A DNA stretch of 64,000 bases, from contig NC_011894.1 in assembly GCF_000022085.1 (NCBI RefSeq), forward strand, positions 646,501-710,500, given 5' to 3'. Shown in pieces: positions 1 through 8,770 of the stretch (its first letter is position 1; each line of letters opens with the position of its first letter). The notes beneath the pieces were generated by a model that was given only the letters and a program-made list of their open reading frames with translations, searched no databases and was not told the origin of the DNA. This DNA comes from Methylobacterium nodulans ORS 2060. Its GTDB lineage: Bacteria; Pseudomonadota; Alphaproteobacteria; Rhizobiales; Beijerinckiaceae. Position numbers and translations under genes: made by a program.

Positions 1-628
1 TACCGAACAGCGAGCCGGCCGCAGGCGACCCGACCGTGAGGGTCGTGTTGTAGACGACGAAGCTCGCCTGCGCCTGGGCTGAGAAGGCATACGGATAGCC
101 AATCCCGGCTGGAACGTCCGGCAACGCGAAGTCGATAAAGCCGAACTGAACATTTGCCGTATAGACAAACAGCCCCGCACAGAACGTTCCAACCCCGGGC
201 TGCGGCGAATTCTCGGCCGTGCCGAGGAATGACATGCGTCTGTTGAACGGGATATAGCCCGGCGCCGCCGCTGATTTCTGCACGCCGCTGAAAATCACGT
301 TGGCGTATAAGTTGGTCTTCTGCTTCAGCGTGACGTCGGAGAGAAGACGGAACTCGGTCGCGCTCATCCCCATGGCGGCGATGGCCGCGTCGAGCGAGCG
401 CTTGGGCGTGTCGGCTGTCTTGCCGTCGTTGGTGTCCGAGCCGTCGATCTCGTCGATCCAGACGACCTCGTAAGCGGAGCGGTTGATGAATTGATTGACG
501 ATGTTCGTCGTTTGCGTCACGTTCTGATTATAGGGCGCGAGCAGTTGCGATTTCAGACCAAGCACATCCGCGACGGCTTGCTCAAGCGCCGTCGTGGCGT
601 TTTCGAGACCTTCAACGACTGTCGTCAT
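1..628 (-). CDS. Tail fibre-like protein, N-terminal part (cut by window edge)
   Basis: The reading frame opens at an ATG at 628, just past the end of the preceding fibre gene, and is still open at base 1, so only about 209 residues are visible. The first ~45 residues look helical. They are followed by DGSDTNDGKT and a run of beta-rich sequence, the pattern seen at the start of phage beta-helix receptor-binding proteins, where a 'DGSD.NDG' motif opens the helix. Last visible gene of the tail operon. Fibre assignment is inferred from position and this motif; no catalytic domain is visible. Confidence 0.6.
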   Translation of the reverse strand, partial: MTTVVEGLENATTALEQAVADVLGLKSQLLAPYNQNVTQTTNIVNQFINRSAYEVVWIDEIDGSDTNDGKTADTPKRSLDAAIAAMGMSATEFRLLSDVTLKQKTNLYANVIFSGVQKSAAAPGYIPFNRRMSFLGTAENSPQPGVGTFCAGLFVYTANVQFGFIDFALPDVPAGIGYPYAFSAQAQASFVVYNTTLTVGSPAAGSLFG

Positions 629-640
629 TGGTGGGGATCC

Positions 641-1210
641 TCAATAAATGCCGTGGGCGCACATGCGCTGCTCTTGAGCGAGGTCGGCGGAGAAGGTGCG
701 GGCTGCGGTCGCGAGCAGTTCGGCGATCGTCGCTGCCCACTCGGGGATCTCCGGGTCCAGCACCGTGAGCGTGAGAGAGCCGGTCGGGATCTGATCGAGC
801 ACCAAGTCTAACGAGAGCGCGACGTCCGAGAGCGCCGTCTTGGACGCCAAGACAAAGCCCGGGGTCGGGTCCGACCACAGCGCAAGCAGGGTGCCGTCCG
901 TGAGGAAGAACCCGACCTCGCGGATCGCATACTCGGCGGGCGATGAGGTCTTGGGGACCTCGGCCAGGACCCGGAAGCGGGCCTCGCCCGGAGCACCGAG
1001 CTTGGAGCCCGAGATCAGCGGGACGCGGATCACCTCGTTCTGGAGCGACGTCGCGTCCTTGCTTGGTGTGTAGCCGCCATACGTGCCGGCCGTGTTGAGC
1101 CCGCGCCCGACCGCGACGCGATCGACCACGGCCTGGAGGCCGTCGCCTTGGGCGCGCACGCAGGCCGCGAGGCCGGGGCGCGTCAGGGTGATGACGAGAG
1201 GGTCAGACAT
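641..1210 (-). CDS. Phage tail fibre/collar protein
   Basis: 189 residues. The N-terminus (SDPLVITLTRPGLAA) and the segment EYAIREVGFFLTDGTLLALWS match the N-terminal domain of tail-collar fibre proteins (P2 gpH-like, DUF3751 type), which docks the fibre to the baseplate. It follows the gpI-like gene with an 8-base overlap, which is the I-H order of P2-type phages. It is much shorter than gpH, so the distal fibre is probably supplied by the next gene. Ends in CAHGIY. Confidence 0.65.
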   Translation of the reverse strand: MSDPLVITLTRPGLAACVRAQGDGLQAVVDRVAVGRGLNTAGTYGGYTPSKDATSLQNEVIRVPLISGSKLGAPGEARFRVLAEVPKTSSPAEYAIREVGFFLTDGTLLALWSDPTPGFVLASKTALSDVALSLDLVLDQIPTGSLTLTVLDPEIPEWAATIAELLATAARTFSADLAQEQRMCAHGIY

Positions 1211-1889
1211 CGGGCGGGCTCACCATTGCGACGCGGACCATCGAGCGGGCGACGGCCACGCCCGCGGCACCGAGGGTTGAGGCAAAGGCTTCGCTGTTGT
1301 CCGCGTAGACCGGGACGCGGACCGTCGAGCGGGCGACACCGATGCCGGCCGCGCCGAGGGCGCCGGGCATGTTTGCGGCGACCGTCAGGTCAAATGCGCG
1401 CGAGAGCGGCTTGGTCCGCATCACGGTCGCAAACACGACCTTGATCAGGCGGGCGTCGAGAAGGACGTGCCCGTAGATCGGAGAACGGGCATGCGCGACG
1501 ACCGAGAAGGTATAGGGCTGCGAGAAGGTATAGGGCTGCCCCTGCGGGTTTGCCTGCCACCACTCGGTGACATCCGCCTGGACCTGGAGGGCCGCGAGCG
1601 CGGTTTTGACGGCGTAGGCAGTGCCCTTGTAGGCGTGGACGGTCGGCGCCGCCGTGATGACCGCCCGCTTGACTGCCTCCGGCCACGCCGGGTCCCAGAC
1701 GTCGACCGAGCGCTCCCAGGCGAGATACGGCAGCAGGTCGACCGGGCAGGTGGTCGGGTCCTTCCGCGCCGTGATCGCCCTGGCCTCTGCGAGGCGGTCA
1801 TCGAGCCGCCCGTCCGTATCCGCGTGCGCCTTCTCTCTTGCCGTGGCGCCCTGCGGGAGCAGGTTGACGCGCTTGACCGGGTCAGCCAT
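1203..1889 (-). CDS. Phage tail protein I
   Basis: 228 residues. The core has the P2 gpI features: LLPYLAWERSVDVWDPAWPE, followed by KRAVITAAPTVHAYKGTAYAV, the conserved 'W...W...R..I..A...H..KGT' block. gpI is a baseplate periphery component. The second half carries two near-copies of a 'GALGAAGIGVARSTVRVPVYADNSEAFAS' type unit, at about residues 175-200 and 205-228, an internal duplication. Overlaps the 3' end of J by 8 bases. Confidence 0.8.
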   Translation of the reverse strand: MADPVKRVNLLPQGATAREKAHADTDGRLDDRLAEARAITARKDPTTCPVDLLPYLAWERSVDVWDPAWPEAVKRAVITAAPTVHAYKGTAYAVKTALAALQVQADVTEWWQANPQGQPYTFSQPYTFSVVAHARSPIYGHVLLDARLIKVVFATVMRTKPLSRAFDLTVAANMPGALGAAGIGVARSTVRVPVYADNSEAFASTLGAAGVAVARSMVRVAMVSPPDV

Positions 1890-2097
1890 CGCCGACCTCG
1901 ACGGTCACGACGATCTCGGTGCAGTACGGCGCACAGTAGGCGGGGCCGGGATTGTCCGGGCTGATCACGCCGCCATTGACGTCGGACGCCGGGCTGATCA
2001 GGTCGAAGTCGCTCACGACGATCGCGCCATCGCTCCCGGGCACGCAGGCGGCGCCTGCGAGCATCTGGCGCTTTTGCGCGGCGCCCGGTCTGTGCTA

Positions 2098-3155
2098 GAG
2101 CCGCTCCCGATCAGGTTGAAGCGTAAGCATCATCCTCGTATCCAGCAGCTGTGAAGTAGTTGCGGCACTCAGCCGGCGAGAAGCATTTGAAGGCTTGGTG
2201 GATCGCCGCCCAGAGTTCACTGACACTGCGGGCCGCCGCCCTGCGCAACAGCGCTTTCAGCTTGGCGAAGGCCTGCTCAATCGGGTTGAACTCAGGTGAG
2301 TACGGAGGAAGATAAAGCAGCCGGGCCCCGGTTGCCGCGATCGCCTCGCGCACGCCGGCCACCTTGTGAGCGCCCAGATTGTCCAGGATCACGGTGTCGC
2401 CGGGTCTCAGGGTGGGGACCAGGGTGTCGGTCACGTAGGCGCGGAAGCGTTCGCCCGTCACAGGGCCGTCCAGCAGAGCGATCGCGTCAGGCCCGCTCGT
2501 GCGCAGCCCGGCAATCACAGTGGTGGTTTTCCAGTGCCCTGCGGGTGCCGCGAGGCGGCAACGCTCGCCGCGCGGGGCCCAGCCGTAGCGGCGGACCATG
2601 CTGGTGGTGGCGGCGGTCTCATCCAGGAACACCAGTCGCTCCGGATCCAGCTCAAGCTGGCCGGCAAACCACGCCTCACGAGCCGCCTTTACATCCTCCC
2701 GCTCCTGCTCAGCTGCGTACGTCGCCCTTTTTTCCGCGTGATGCGGTGCCGGGCGAAGAAGCGCGACAGGCTACTGCGGCTGACCGGAACGCCTTGCTCC
2801 TGGAGCGTCTCGCAGAGCTCATGCAGGAAGCTCTGCGGGTGGGCTTGGTAGGTCTGCAGGATGAGCTCGGCATGAGCCTCGATGCGCTGCGAGCGCTGGT
2901 CGCCGCCCATGGGCTTGGGCGTGACATCTCCCTGGCCCTCCTGCTGCCTGGACCAGCGGCTGACGCTGGCCACGCTGACCCCGAAGCGCGCGGCGGCCTG
3001 ATGGCAGGAGGCGCCTTCTGCAACGGCCGAGACGACGCGCTGGCGCAGGTCGACAGACAAAGCTGAGGGCATGGGCCACCTCCGTTGAGCCGCCCCCCCG
3101 GGGACCGGCCAACGCGTTGCCATCACCACGGTTTCAACCCGCTCGGACCCCGCTC
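2098..3155 (-). mobile_element. IS630-family element, copy 1
   Basis: A 1,058-bp element flanked by TA dinucleotides (2096-2097 and 3156-3157), the standard IS630 target duplication. Imperfect terminal inverted repeats begin GAGCCGCTCCC on one side and GAGCGGGGTCC on the other. No difference was noticed from the second copy at 37317-38374 in the translated frames or at the ends, which points to recent transposition within this genome. It lies in the baseplate J gene. Confidence 0.9.
2111..3072 (-). CDS. IS630-family transposase (two frames, -1 frameshift)
   Basis: Frame A (2689-3072) gives an HTH protein that starts MPSALSVDLRQRVV. Frame B (2111-2632 and upstream in the -1 frame) carries the catalytic DDE core: FLDETAATTSM, VILDNLGAHK and PPYSPEFNPIE. 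The frames overlap at a run of six A followed by GGG on the coding strand (about 2733-2725). This is an A_AAA_AAG-type slippery site, so the full transposase of about 320 residues is probably made by -1 frameshifting. Confidence 0.85.
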
Positions 3156-3976
3156 TAGAGCCTGGCCTGGGCCGCAAACCGCTTCTCGGCCGCCGCTTTG
3201 ACGATCGCCCGGTCCGCGCCGCCGCCGACGTAGAGCACCGCCTCGATCCGGTAGGGGATGATCGTGGCCGCCGAGGCAGTGACGAAATCCGCGATCGGCC
3301 GGCGATCATCCGGCCGCAACGCGGCCTGGACCGCGGCGACCAGGGCGTCCGAGGCGGTGCCGTCGCCGTCGGTACCGACGATCGGAACGTGGACATGGCC
3401 GAGCGGCGTGAACGGGTTGTCCGGCGTGCCCCCAAAGCTCATCGGGCCGTAGCAGCTCGCGGCCCTGATCCCCGCAACGCCGAGCGCGAACGACAGGTAG
3501 GCGCCCTCCGGGCCAGCGCCGCTCAACTCCTCGGGCGCGAGCTGGATGCGGGCCCGGAAATCATCGTCCTCCTCCCAATCGCTGACGCTGTCCGTCCCGA
3601 ACACGTAGGGGCGCGGGCGGTCGACCAGCGGCAGGCGCGCCACGGGCGGGGTCTGCGTCGCGCCGAGATGGTCGAGGTACGGGCCCCAGCTCGTCGCCAG
3701 CAGGACGGCCCGGGAGGCATCGTCATGAGCCGTATAGACCAGCTCCTCGCGGTAGGCGCCGGCCCCCTGGATGATCGCAACGGTGTCGGCCTTGAGGTTG
3801 GTGACGTTGTAAGGGATGCCGGCCTTGTTGAGCCGCGCGGCAACGTCGGCCATGCGCGCCGCATAGATCGTGTCGAAGCCCGGCACCGCGGGCAGCGGCG
3901 GCAGGCGCGACAGGTCGATGTCCGCAAACCTCTTCGAGGGGACCATGCGAGGCTCCAAAGTGGCGAGAGGCCAGGA

Positions 3977-4399
3977 TCAAGCGACGCGCGCAAGCTGGAC
4001 GCGGAGCGTCTTGCCATCCGGAGAGAAGATATTGAGGGCGCGGGGGCCGCCCTCGACTGTATAATCTCCGAGATGGCCGCGCGGGCGGTAGTAACAGATC
4101 GCCGTGAACTTGAGATGGCCCAGCGCAATAGCGTCCGTGGAGTTGCCGGTGCCGTCGATCTTCACGACCTGGAGGCGGGGCTCCCAGGTCGCAATGGCGA
4201 GCGCGAGCAGCATCCGGTAGCTGCGCAGGAGGGCCGGCGTGATGCGCCGGCCGAGCAGTTCGGCGAGCCCGCCGCCGAACCAGCGCAGCATGACCCGCTC
4301 GCCCAGGCGCGTCGTGAAGATCGTCTGAACGGCCTGGGCGACGTGGGCGAGATCGAACAGCGGCTCGCCCGTGTCGCGATCCAGGCCGCAGGAGGCCAT
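3977..4399 (-). CDS. Baseplate protein W (GPW/gp25 family)
   Basis: 140 residues with the gp25/GPW pattern: VAQAVQTIFTTRLGERVMLRWFGG near the start, then LRSYRMLLALAIATWEPRL. gpW is a small wedge component of contractile-tail baseplates with a lysozyme-like fold but no lytic role. It lies between V and J, as in P2-like operons. Start chosen at the ATG 3 bp downstream of the preceding stop. Confidence 0.8.
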   Translation of the reverse strand: MASCGLDRDTGEPLFDLAHVAQAVQTIFTTRLGERVMLRWFGGGLAELLGRRITPALLRSYRMLLALAIATWEPRLQVVKIDGTGNSTDAIALGHLKFTAICYYRPRGHLGDYTVEGGPRALNIFSPDGKTLRVQLARVA

Positions 4400-4402
4400 G
4401 GC

Positions 4403-4768
4403 TCAGGCGTCGGGCTCGGCCGGAATTGCGGTGCTGGCGAGGGTGACCTCCCGCTCCACCCCATCGGCCGGCAGATCGATTCCCGTTAGCGGAACTCCTG
4501 TGCCCTCGCTCCAGCGCCCCTCGCCGACCGCATATTCGACTGGTCCGTCGCCGAGCAGCTCCAGAGGCGGCAGCGCCGCCCGCTCGGCCTCGGTGAGGCC
4601 AACGAGCGGCTGCGCCTCCCCTTCGACCGTCGTCGGCACAATGTGCCCGAGGTCGCGCTCGTAGCGTGCCTCAGCCTCGCTCAGAGACAGCAGGTCGCCG
4701 GGGGCGACCCGGCGGCCGTGCACGCGCGGGGGCGCCGCCTCGGTGACGCGGTAGAGAGCTTTCGTCAT
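4403..4768 (-). CDS. Conserved phage hypothetical between V and W
   Basis: 121 residues starting MTKALYRVTEAAPPRVHG; the residues before this in the open frame are out of character. It contains PGDLLSLSEAEARYERDLGHIVP, a small acidic domain like those seen in head/tail accessory proteins. Function not recognised. It sits 16 bases after the V gene and 3 bases before W, so it is cotranscribed with the baseplate genes. Confidence 0.65.
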   Translation of the reverse strand: MTKALYRVTEAAPPRVHGRRVAPGDLLSLSEAEARYERDLGHIVPTTVEGEAQPLVGLTEAERAALPPLELLGDGPVEYAVGEGRWSEGTGVPLTGIDLPADGVEREVTLASTAIPAEPDA

Positions 4769-4784
4769 GGGGGCCTCGCGGGGG

Positions 4785-5354
4785 TTAGGCGTCCGGCACG
4801 TCCGTCTTGAGGTTGCCCGTCTGGACGCCCCCGTGAACGTGATCCTTGCCGATGTTCTTGCCGTCGTGCTTGATCTTGTCGCCTTGGAAGACGTGTTCCT
4901 TACCGTCGAAGGTGTACGACTTACCATCGACTTCCCAGGTGATTTTCTTTTTTGTCTTGATGTGGACAGTTCCGTCCTTGATCGATATCGTCACATCATC
5001 CCGGTTGAACAGGACCGTCGTGTCCGCGTCGGGTGCCGGATCCCGCTTCTGATCGGAATGGGTCAGCGGCCAGAACGCGCCCTGCTCCTGGTCGCCGTTG
5101 GGAGAGAGGAGCCAGCCCTGCTCGCCCTCGCGGGGCAGATAGCTCATCACGCCCGAGTGGTCGGAGGACTTGACCCAGGTCGACTTGTTCGGCTCCTCGT
5201 CAGTGCCCCCGCCGAGGTCGATGCGCACGCCCTTCTCGTGGTCGCGGTCTGTGACCTTGCCGGGGCGGATCAGATTCGCGACGCGGGTCTTCAGGGCCTC
5301 GTGCTCGCGGCGCAGCTCCAGGACCGCGTCCAGGAGGTCGGAGAAGTCGCTCAC
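4785..5354 (-). CDS. Baseplate assembly protein V (tail spike)
   Basis: 189 residues. It has the gpV/Mu gp45 architecture: an N-terminal helix with LRREHEALKTRVANLI, an OB-fold region, then a repetitive C-terminal beta-prism (TVLFNRDDVTISIKDGTVHI ... VHGGVQTG). The ending with histidines in KDHVHGGVQ resembles the metal-binding tip of P2 gpV, the needle that pierces the outer membrane. Overlaps the preceding gene by 4 bases (ATGA). Confidence 0.8.
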   Translation of the reverse strand: MSDFSDLLDAVLELRREHEALKTRVANLIRPGKVTDRDHEKGVRIDLGGGTDEEPNKSTWVKSSDHSGVMSYLPREGEQGWLLSPNGDQEQGAFWPLTHSDQKRDPAPDADTTVLFNRDDVTISIKDGTVHIKTKKKITWEVDGKSYTFDGKEHVFQGDKIKHDGKNIGKDHVHGGVQTGNLKTDVPDA

Positions 5355-6127
5355 GGCACCGGCTCCAGGGTCTCGACGATGTCCCCTCGATCCGTGGTGA
5401 TCGTGACCTGCGAGACCGGCGGCTCGGCCTCGGCGCCGTGCAGGGCACTCAGGCCGACCGCGTCCATCACGGCGCGGGTCTGCCCAAGCTGCGCCTGCAC
5501 CGCCTGCCAGGGCGGCAGGGTCGAGCCGGTGAGGAGCGTCGCGAGGAGGTCGCCATAGGGCTCCAGCTCCGCGTCCGCCCGCATCTGCGCCACGAGCCCA
5601 TCCCAGGGCGTCGGGATCGCGTCACGCCCCCGCTCGGGCTCCTGCAGCGGATCGACCGTGATGATGATCTGGCGCGCGGCGAAGCGAACCCCGTCCTCGG
5701 TGCTGGCGCCGCGGCGGGTGAGGATCTTGCGCACCTCGCCCCGGAAGGTCCGGTAGAGCTCCGCCCAGGGATTCGTCGGATCCTTCAGCGCCGCCCGCAC
5801 CTGCCAGGCCATGATGTCGAGGGTGGCCTCCATGCCCGCATCCGTATGGGGCATCTCCAGGCGGACCGTCCCATCGTCGATGGCGACCGCGGTCGCGAGC
5901 GCCATCTCGATCACGACGTCGAGCTCCCGCCTGCGGTCGCGCGGAGTGCGCACCTCGGCCTGCCGCAGATCGTCGTCGGTCGAGACGATGAGGAGCGGCT
6001 GGGGCGTGTCCGCGGCGAGGAGGTCGAGCGGCGTGATCAGGCTGTCCTTGACCCGGTCCTCTGCGAGCGTGGCACCCCGCAGCGCCCGCTTGAGGCAGGT
6101 GCGGATGGCAAAGCCGGTGAGGCTCAT
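5351..6127 (-). CDS. Putative head-tail/tail completion protein
   Basis: 258 residues from the ATG at 6127, which overlaps the previous stop as ATGA. It has a conserved-looking start (SLTGFAIRTCLKRALRGATLAEDRV) and the block DVVIEMALATAVAID. Position between head genes and baseplate V suggests a tail-terminator or minor tail role, as lambda gpU-type proteins have. Family not recognised, so the function is positional inference. Confidence 0.6.
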   Translation of the reverse strand: MSLTGFAIRTCLKRALRGATLAEDRVKDSLITPLDLLAADTPQPLLIVSTDDDLRQAEVRTPRDRRRELDVVIEMALATAVAIDDGTVRLEMPHTDAGMEATLDIMAWQVRAALKDPTNPWAELYRTFRGEVRKILTRRGASTEDGVRFAARQIIITVDPLQEPERGRDAIPTPWDGLVAQMRADAELEPYGDLLATLLTGSTLPPWQAVQAQLGQTRAVMDAVGLSALHGAEAEPPVSQVTITTDRGDIVETLEPVP

Positions 6128-6537
6128 CAGGTCGCTCGCACGAGGGGGACAGTGGCGTCGTCGAGATCGGTCGGGCCGCGCTTGACGATCGTGTAGACAG
6201 GCTGGCCTGGCCGCTCGGTCAGCGTGATCCGGTCGTCGGGCTTGAGTGCGTAACCGAGGCCCGCCAGCACGCTCGCCTCGAACCACACCTGCGCTGGGGC
6301 GACCGCGACCCGCGTCATCCCGTTGAGTTCGGTGCCGCGGCGGACGCCCTGCAGCGTGTCCTCGCCCGGCCGCAGGGTGAACACGCCCCGCACCTCCCGC
6401 TCGGGCCGGGCGGGATCGGGCGTGCGAGCTGCCATCTCGCCCTCGCCCGCCATCGGCGTGATCCGGATGGCCTCGCCGAAGGTCGCGGTGCGCACGGTGT
6501 GGGCCTTCTGCATCGCCAGGGCGAAGGGCGATGGCAT
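6127..6537 (-). CDS. Putative head completion protein
   Basis: 136 residues. MPSPFALAMQKAHTVRTATFGEAIRITPM at the start, and a closing beta-rich half (DDRITLTERPGQPVYTIVKRG), fit the lambda gpFII-like head-tail connector group by position and by an all-beta look. Sits directly after the capsid and FI-position genes, with a 4-base overlap to the next gene. The assignment is positional. Confidence 0.55.
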   Translation of the reverse strand: MPSPFALAMQKAHTVRTATFGEAIRITPMAGEGEMAARTPDPARPEREVRGVFTLRPGEDTLQGVRRGTELNGMTRVAVAPAQVWFEASVLAGLGYALKPDDRITLTERPGQPVYTIVKRGPTDLDDATVPLVRAT

Positions 6538-6540
6538 GGC

Positions 6541-6905
6541 TCAGATCCGGGCTGACTGGCGCGACCGCCCGGCCGCCGTCGGCGCTGGCGATTCCGGCGC
6601 GGGGCGCGGTTCGGCGGCATCGAGCGATAACGCCGCCTGCCCGGCCGCGGCTTGCGCAATCGACGGCTCTGCCGCATCTGCGGGCGCTGGACCGACCGCT
6701 TCGTCGGGCGCGTCACCCGCCCCCTCCCCTTCGATGGCCTGAGCGGACGGACCCGCCACCCCCCGAGGAAGACAGCGCACCCGGCCGCCAGCGCCTGCGC
6801 GGCGATCGCCTCCGGCTCGTCGAAAACCCGCCCACGCGGCAGGGTGCGTTCGCGCCCCGACAAGTCGAGCGGATAGGTGAAGTCAGCCAGCATCCGGATC
6901 AGCAT
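6541..6905 (-). pseudogene. Capsid-adjacent protein (lambda FI position) with a frameshift at a G6 run
   Basis: The 5' frame starts MLIRMLADFTYPLDLSG and reads through GCAVFLGG, then runs off into low-complexity sequence. The 3' frame continues sensibly as VAGPSAQAIEGEGAGDAPDEAV and stops at 6541, three bases before the next gene. The frames meet at six G on the coding strand (C run 6759-6764); one extra G would make one continuous protein of about 121 residues. This may be a true deletion, programmed slippage or an assembly error. Confidence 0.55.
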
Positions 6906-6923
6906 CGGGCGCTTCCTCCTGCG

Positions 6924-7961
6924 TCAGTTCGAAGTGCCCTTGACGAGCAGAGCCGGGCGCTTGCACAGCGGCAGCGGGTTCGACTCGGTGTGGATCTCGA
7001 TGCCCTTGTCGAATTTCATCCGCTCTTGCTTGGCGTAGATCAGCTGGCCCGGCTTCGGCGCCATGTTGGCCTCGTCGACCGAGTCCGGCGGCGCGATGTA
7101 GGTGGCGAAGGTCTGTTGCGTCCCTTCCGGGTAGAACTGCGCCGTGCCCTGGTCGATGAACCGGGTGCGGGTCTGCGAGTTGTCGGCTTCGAGATAGGTT
7201 GCCGAGCCGCGGTACTCCTCCCAGGAGATGCCCTTGAATTCGAAGCCCTTGCGCACGTCGTTGCGCAGCGGCTCCTGGGCAGAGGTGTAGAACTGGTAGG
7301 CCTTCTGGACGCTCGGGTGGCCGACGAAGCTCGCGAAGAACTCCTGCGAGCAAAGGGCGCGCACGCTCGTCATCACTTCGCCCTGGAGGTTGTCCTCCAG
7401 ATAACCCTTGAGCTCACGAGCCTTTGCGCCAACATCGAAGTTCGGGTCGGAGAAGGTGAAAGCGAACACCTTCGCGGTGATCCCGAACTCCTGAAAGAGG
7501 TCGTAGATCAGCGAGCCATCGGCATCAAGGATCTGCCCCTTGATCGCGCCGACCCGCAGATGTTCCAGCGTGATGAAGTGCTTGGCCGTCATGTCCGCGA
7601 GCTTCTCGGTCATCGCGTCCATCATCGGCGTCAGTACGTCGTTGGTGCCGAAGGTGATCCGGTTCTGGAGATCCGTCGCCATCAGCGCGTCATCGTGCGG
7701 GATGTGCGGGATCTCGAACGTGCGCTTGTCCCGGCGCCCGCGCAGACCCTGGCTGCCCGCAGTCCCGCGCTCGCGCGTCGGCAGCAGGTTGAGGATGCCG
7801 TTACGGTACTCGATCGTGACGTAGGTGGTCGGGACCGGACGGATCGGGAAGACGTTGAGCTGCTCAAGGCGGTGATAGCGGTTCGGGACGGCGTTGACCC
7901 CATCCGTGAGCGCCCGCGCCGAAAAGTGCGGGCTCTGGAAGACGTCGAGGATGGTCGGCAT
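6924..7961 (-). CDS. Major capsid protein (lambda gpE family)
   Basis: 345 residues, the usual length for gpE-type capsid proteins (lambda E is 341). Motifs seen: the start MPTILDVFQSPHFSARALTDGVN, then LLPTRERGT, FEIPHIPHDDAL, and FIDQGTAQFYPEGT toward the C-terminus. It forms the icosahedral shell. It lies after decoration protein D as in lambda. Confidence 0.9.
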   Translation of the reverse strand: MPTILDVFQSPHFSARALTDGVNAVPNRYHRLEQLNVFPIRPVPTTYVTIEYRNGILNLLPTRERGTAGSQGLRGRRDKRTFEIPHIPHDDALMATDLQNRITFGTNDVLTPMMDAMTEKLADMTAKHFITLEHLRVGAIKGQILDADGSLIYDLFQEFGITAKVFAFTFSDPNFDVGAKARELKGYLEDNLQGEVMTSVRALCSQEFFASFVGHPSVQKAYQFYTSAQEPLRNDVRKGFEFKGISWEEYRGSATYLEADNSQTRTRFIDQGTAQFYPEGTQQTFATYIAPPDSVDEANMAPKPGQLIYAKQERMKFDKGIEIHTESNPLPLCKRPALLVKGTSN

Positions 7962-7967
7962 GGCGGA

Positions 7968-8357
7968 TCAGGCCCCCTGGCGAGCGATGATGCCGTGGCT
8001 CGCGAGCGCGGCGAGTGCGGCGGAGATCTGGGCCGCTGTGGCGCCGGCCGGGAACTCGATGGCGTTGCGCACCACCGTGGCGTGGCGCGCGATGACGGCG
8101 ATGGGCTGGGTTGCAGCCTTGACCTGCGTCTGGCTGGCCGAGAGCCCGACCACCACGCCCGTGGAGTCGTTCGCGCCGGGCACCCAGGGCACGAACTGGC
8201 CGGAGCCATCGGCGGCGAGCGCCAGTGGCGTGGCAAACTCCAGGGCCGCCGCATTGGCCGCGAGCGTGCCCTGGTCGAGGCTGTAGGTCGGCTGGTGGTA
8301 GCGCAGGACGTCGGAGAGCCGCTTGGGCTCACGAGCGAGATACGAGGCGGGAGGCAT
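7968..8357 (-). CDS. Head decoration protein (lambda gpD family)
   Basis: 129 residues, with YLAREPKRLSDVLRYHQPTYS then a beta-rich middle and the C-terminal HGIIARQGA. Proteins of this family bind as trimers on the expanded capsid. Order protease-D-E is the lambda order. Start is the ATG at 8357. Confidence 0.75.
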   Translation of the reverse strand: MPPASYLAREPKRLSDVLRYHQPTYSLDQGTLAANAAALEFATPLALAADGSGQFVPWVPGANDSTGVVVGLSASQTQVKAATQPIAVIARHATVVRNAIEFPAGATAAQISAALAALASHGIIARQGA

Positions 8358-8386
8358 CGGCAGTTACTCCTGGCAGTCAGGCAGGT

Positions 8387-8770
8387 TCAGGCGGCGGGCA
8401 GGTCGAAGCGGGCGCGCATGCGGTCCGCGAGGCTCGGCCCCTGGTCGGCGCCATGGGAGCGGCCCGTCCCGAGGTCGGGATTGGGCTGGGCACGCATGGC
8501 GGCCAGGAAATCGGCGCCCTCCGCCGCTGCCGGTGCCATCTTCGGCGCCTTTGCCAGCACCGCCACCGCGGCCTCGGCCGCCATGTCGGTGTCGAAGGCG
8601 AGGTGTTCCGCGAGATCCTGGCGGCCCTTGGCCTCGTCGGAGCCGAGGATGGCCTTGATGCGGACTTTGGCGGCGGTGGCACCGACCGCCTCGCCAGCCG
8701 TGCGGCCGGCCGCTTCCCCGTCGGCGCGCGCGGCGGCGACGGCGGCCTCGTGGGCCTCCGGAGTGATCAT
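8387..8770 (-). CDS. Nested capsid scaffold (internal start in protease gene)
   Basis: Within the protease frame an ATG at 8770 (MITPEAHEAAVAAARADG) is preceded on the coding strand by AGAGGA about 10 bases upstream. The remaining 127 residues are Ala/Glu-rich and helical, the layout of lambda Nu3 inside C. An independent scaffold product is inferred from this family precedent. Confidence 0.5.
   Translation of the reverse strand: MITPEAHEAAVAAARADGEAAGRTAGEAVGATAAKVRIKAILGSDEAKGRQDLAEHLAFDTDMAAEAAVAVLAKAPKMAPAAAEGADFLAAMRAQPNPDLGTGRSHGADQGPSLADRMRARFDLPAA

Larger units (their letters stand above)
1882..3958 (-). pseudogene. Baseplate assembly protein J, interrupted by amber codon and IS630
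   Basis: The 5' part (3158-3958) encodes 267 residues of a P2 gpJ-type baseplate wedge protein (RFADIDLSRLPPL start; 'GTDGDGTASDALVAAVQAAL' near the end). The 3' part (1882-2094) encodes the expected C-terminus (SPASDV...YCAPYCTEIVVTVEV). They are split by IS630 at 2098-3155 with a TA duplication. When the IS and one TA are removed the two parts are in the same frame, but the joining codon is TAG, so the pre-insertion gene already carried an amber stop or acquired one by mutation. The protein made now ends ...FAAQARL, lacking about 70 residues. Confidence 0.75.

Noticed and set aside
1882..2064. Separate 60-residue phage gene
   Set aside because: It is the C-terminal piece of baseplate J on the far side of IS630.
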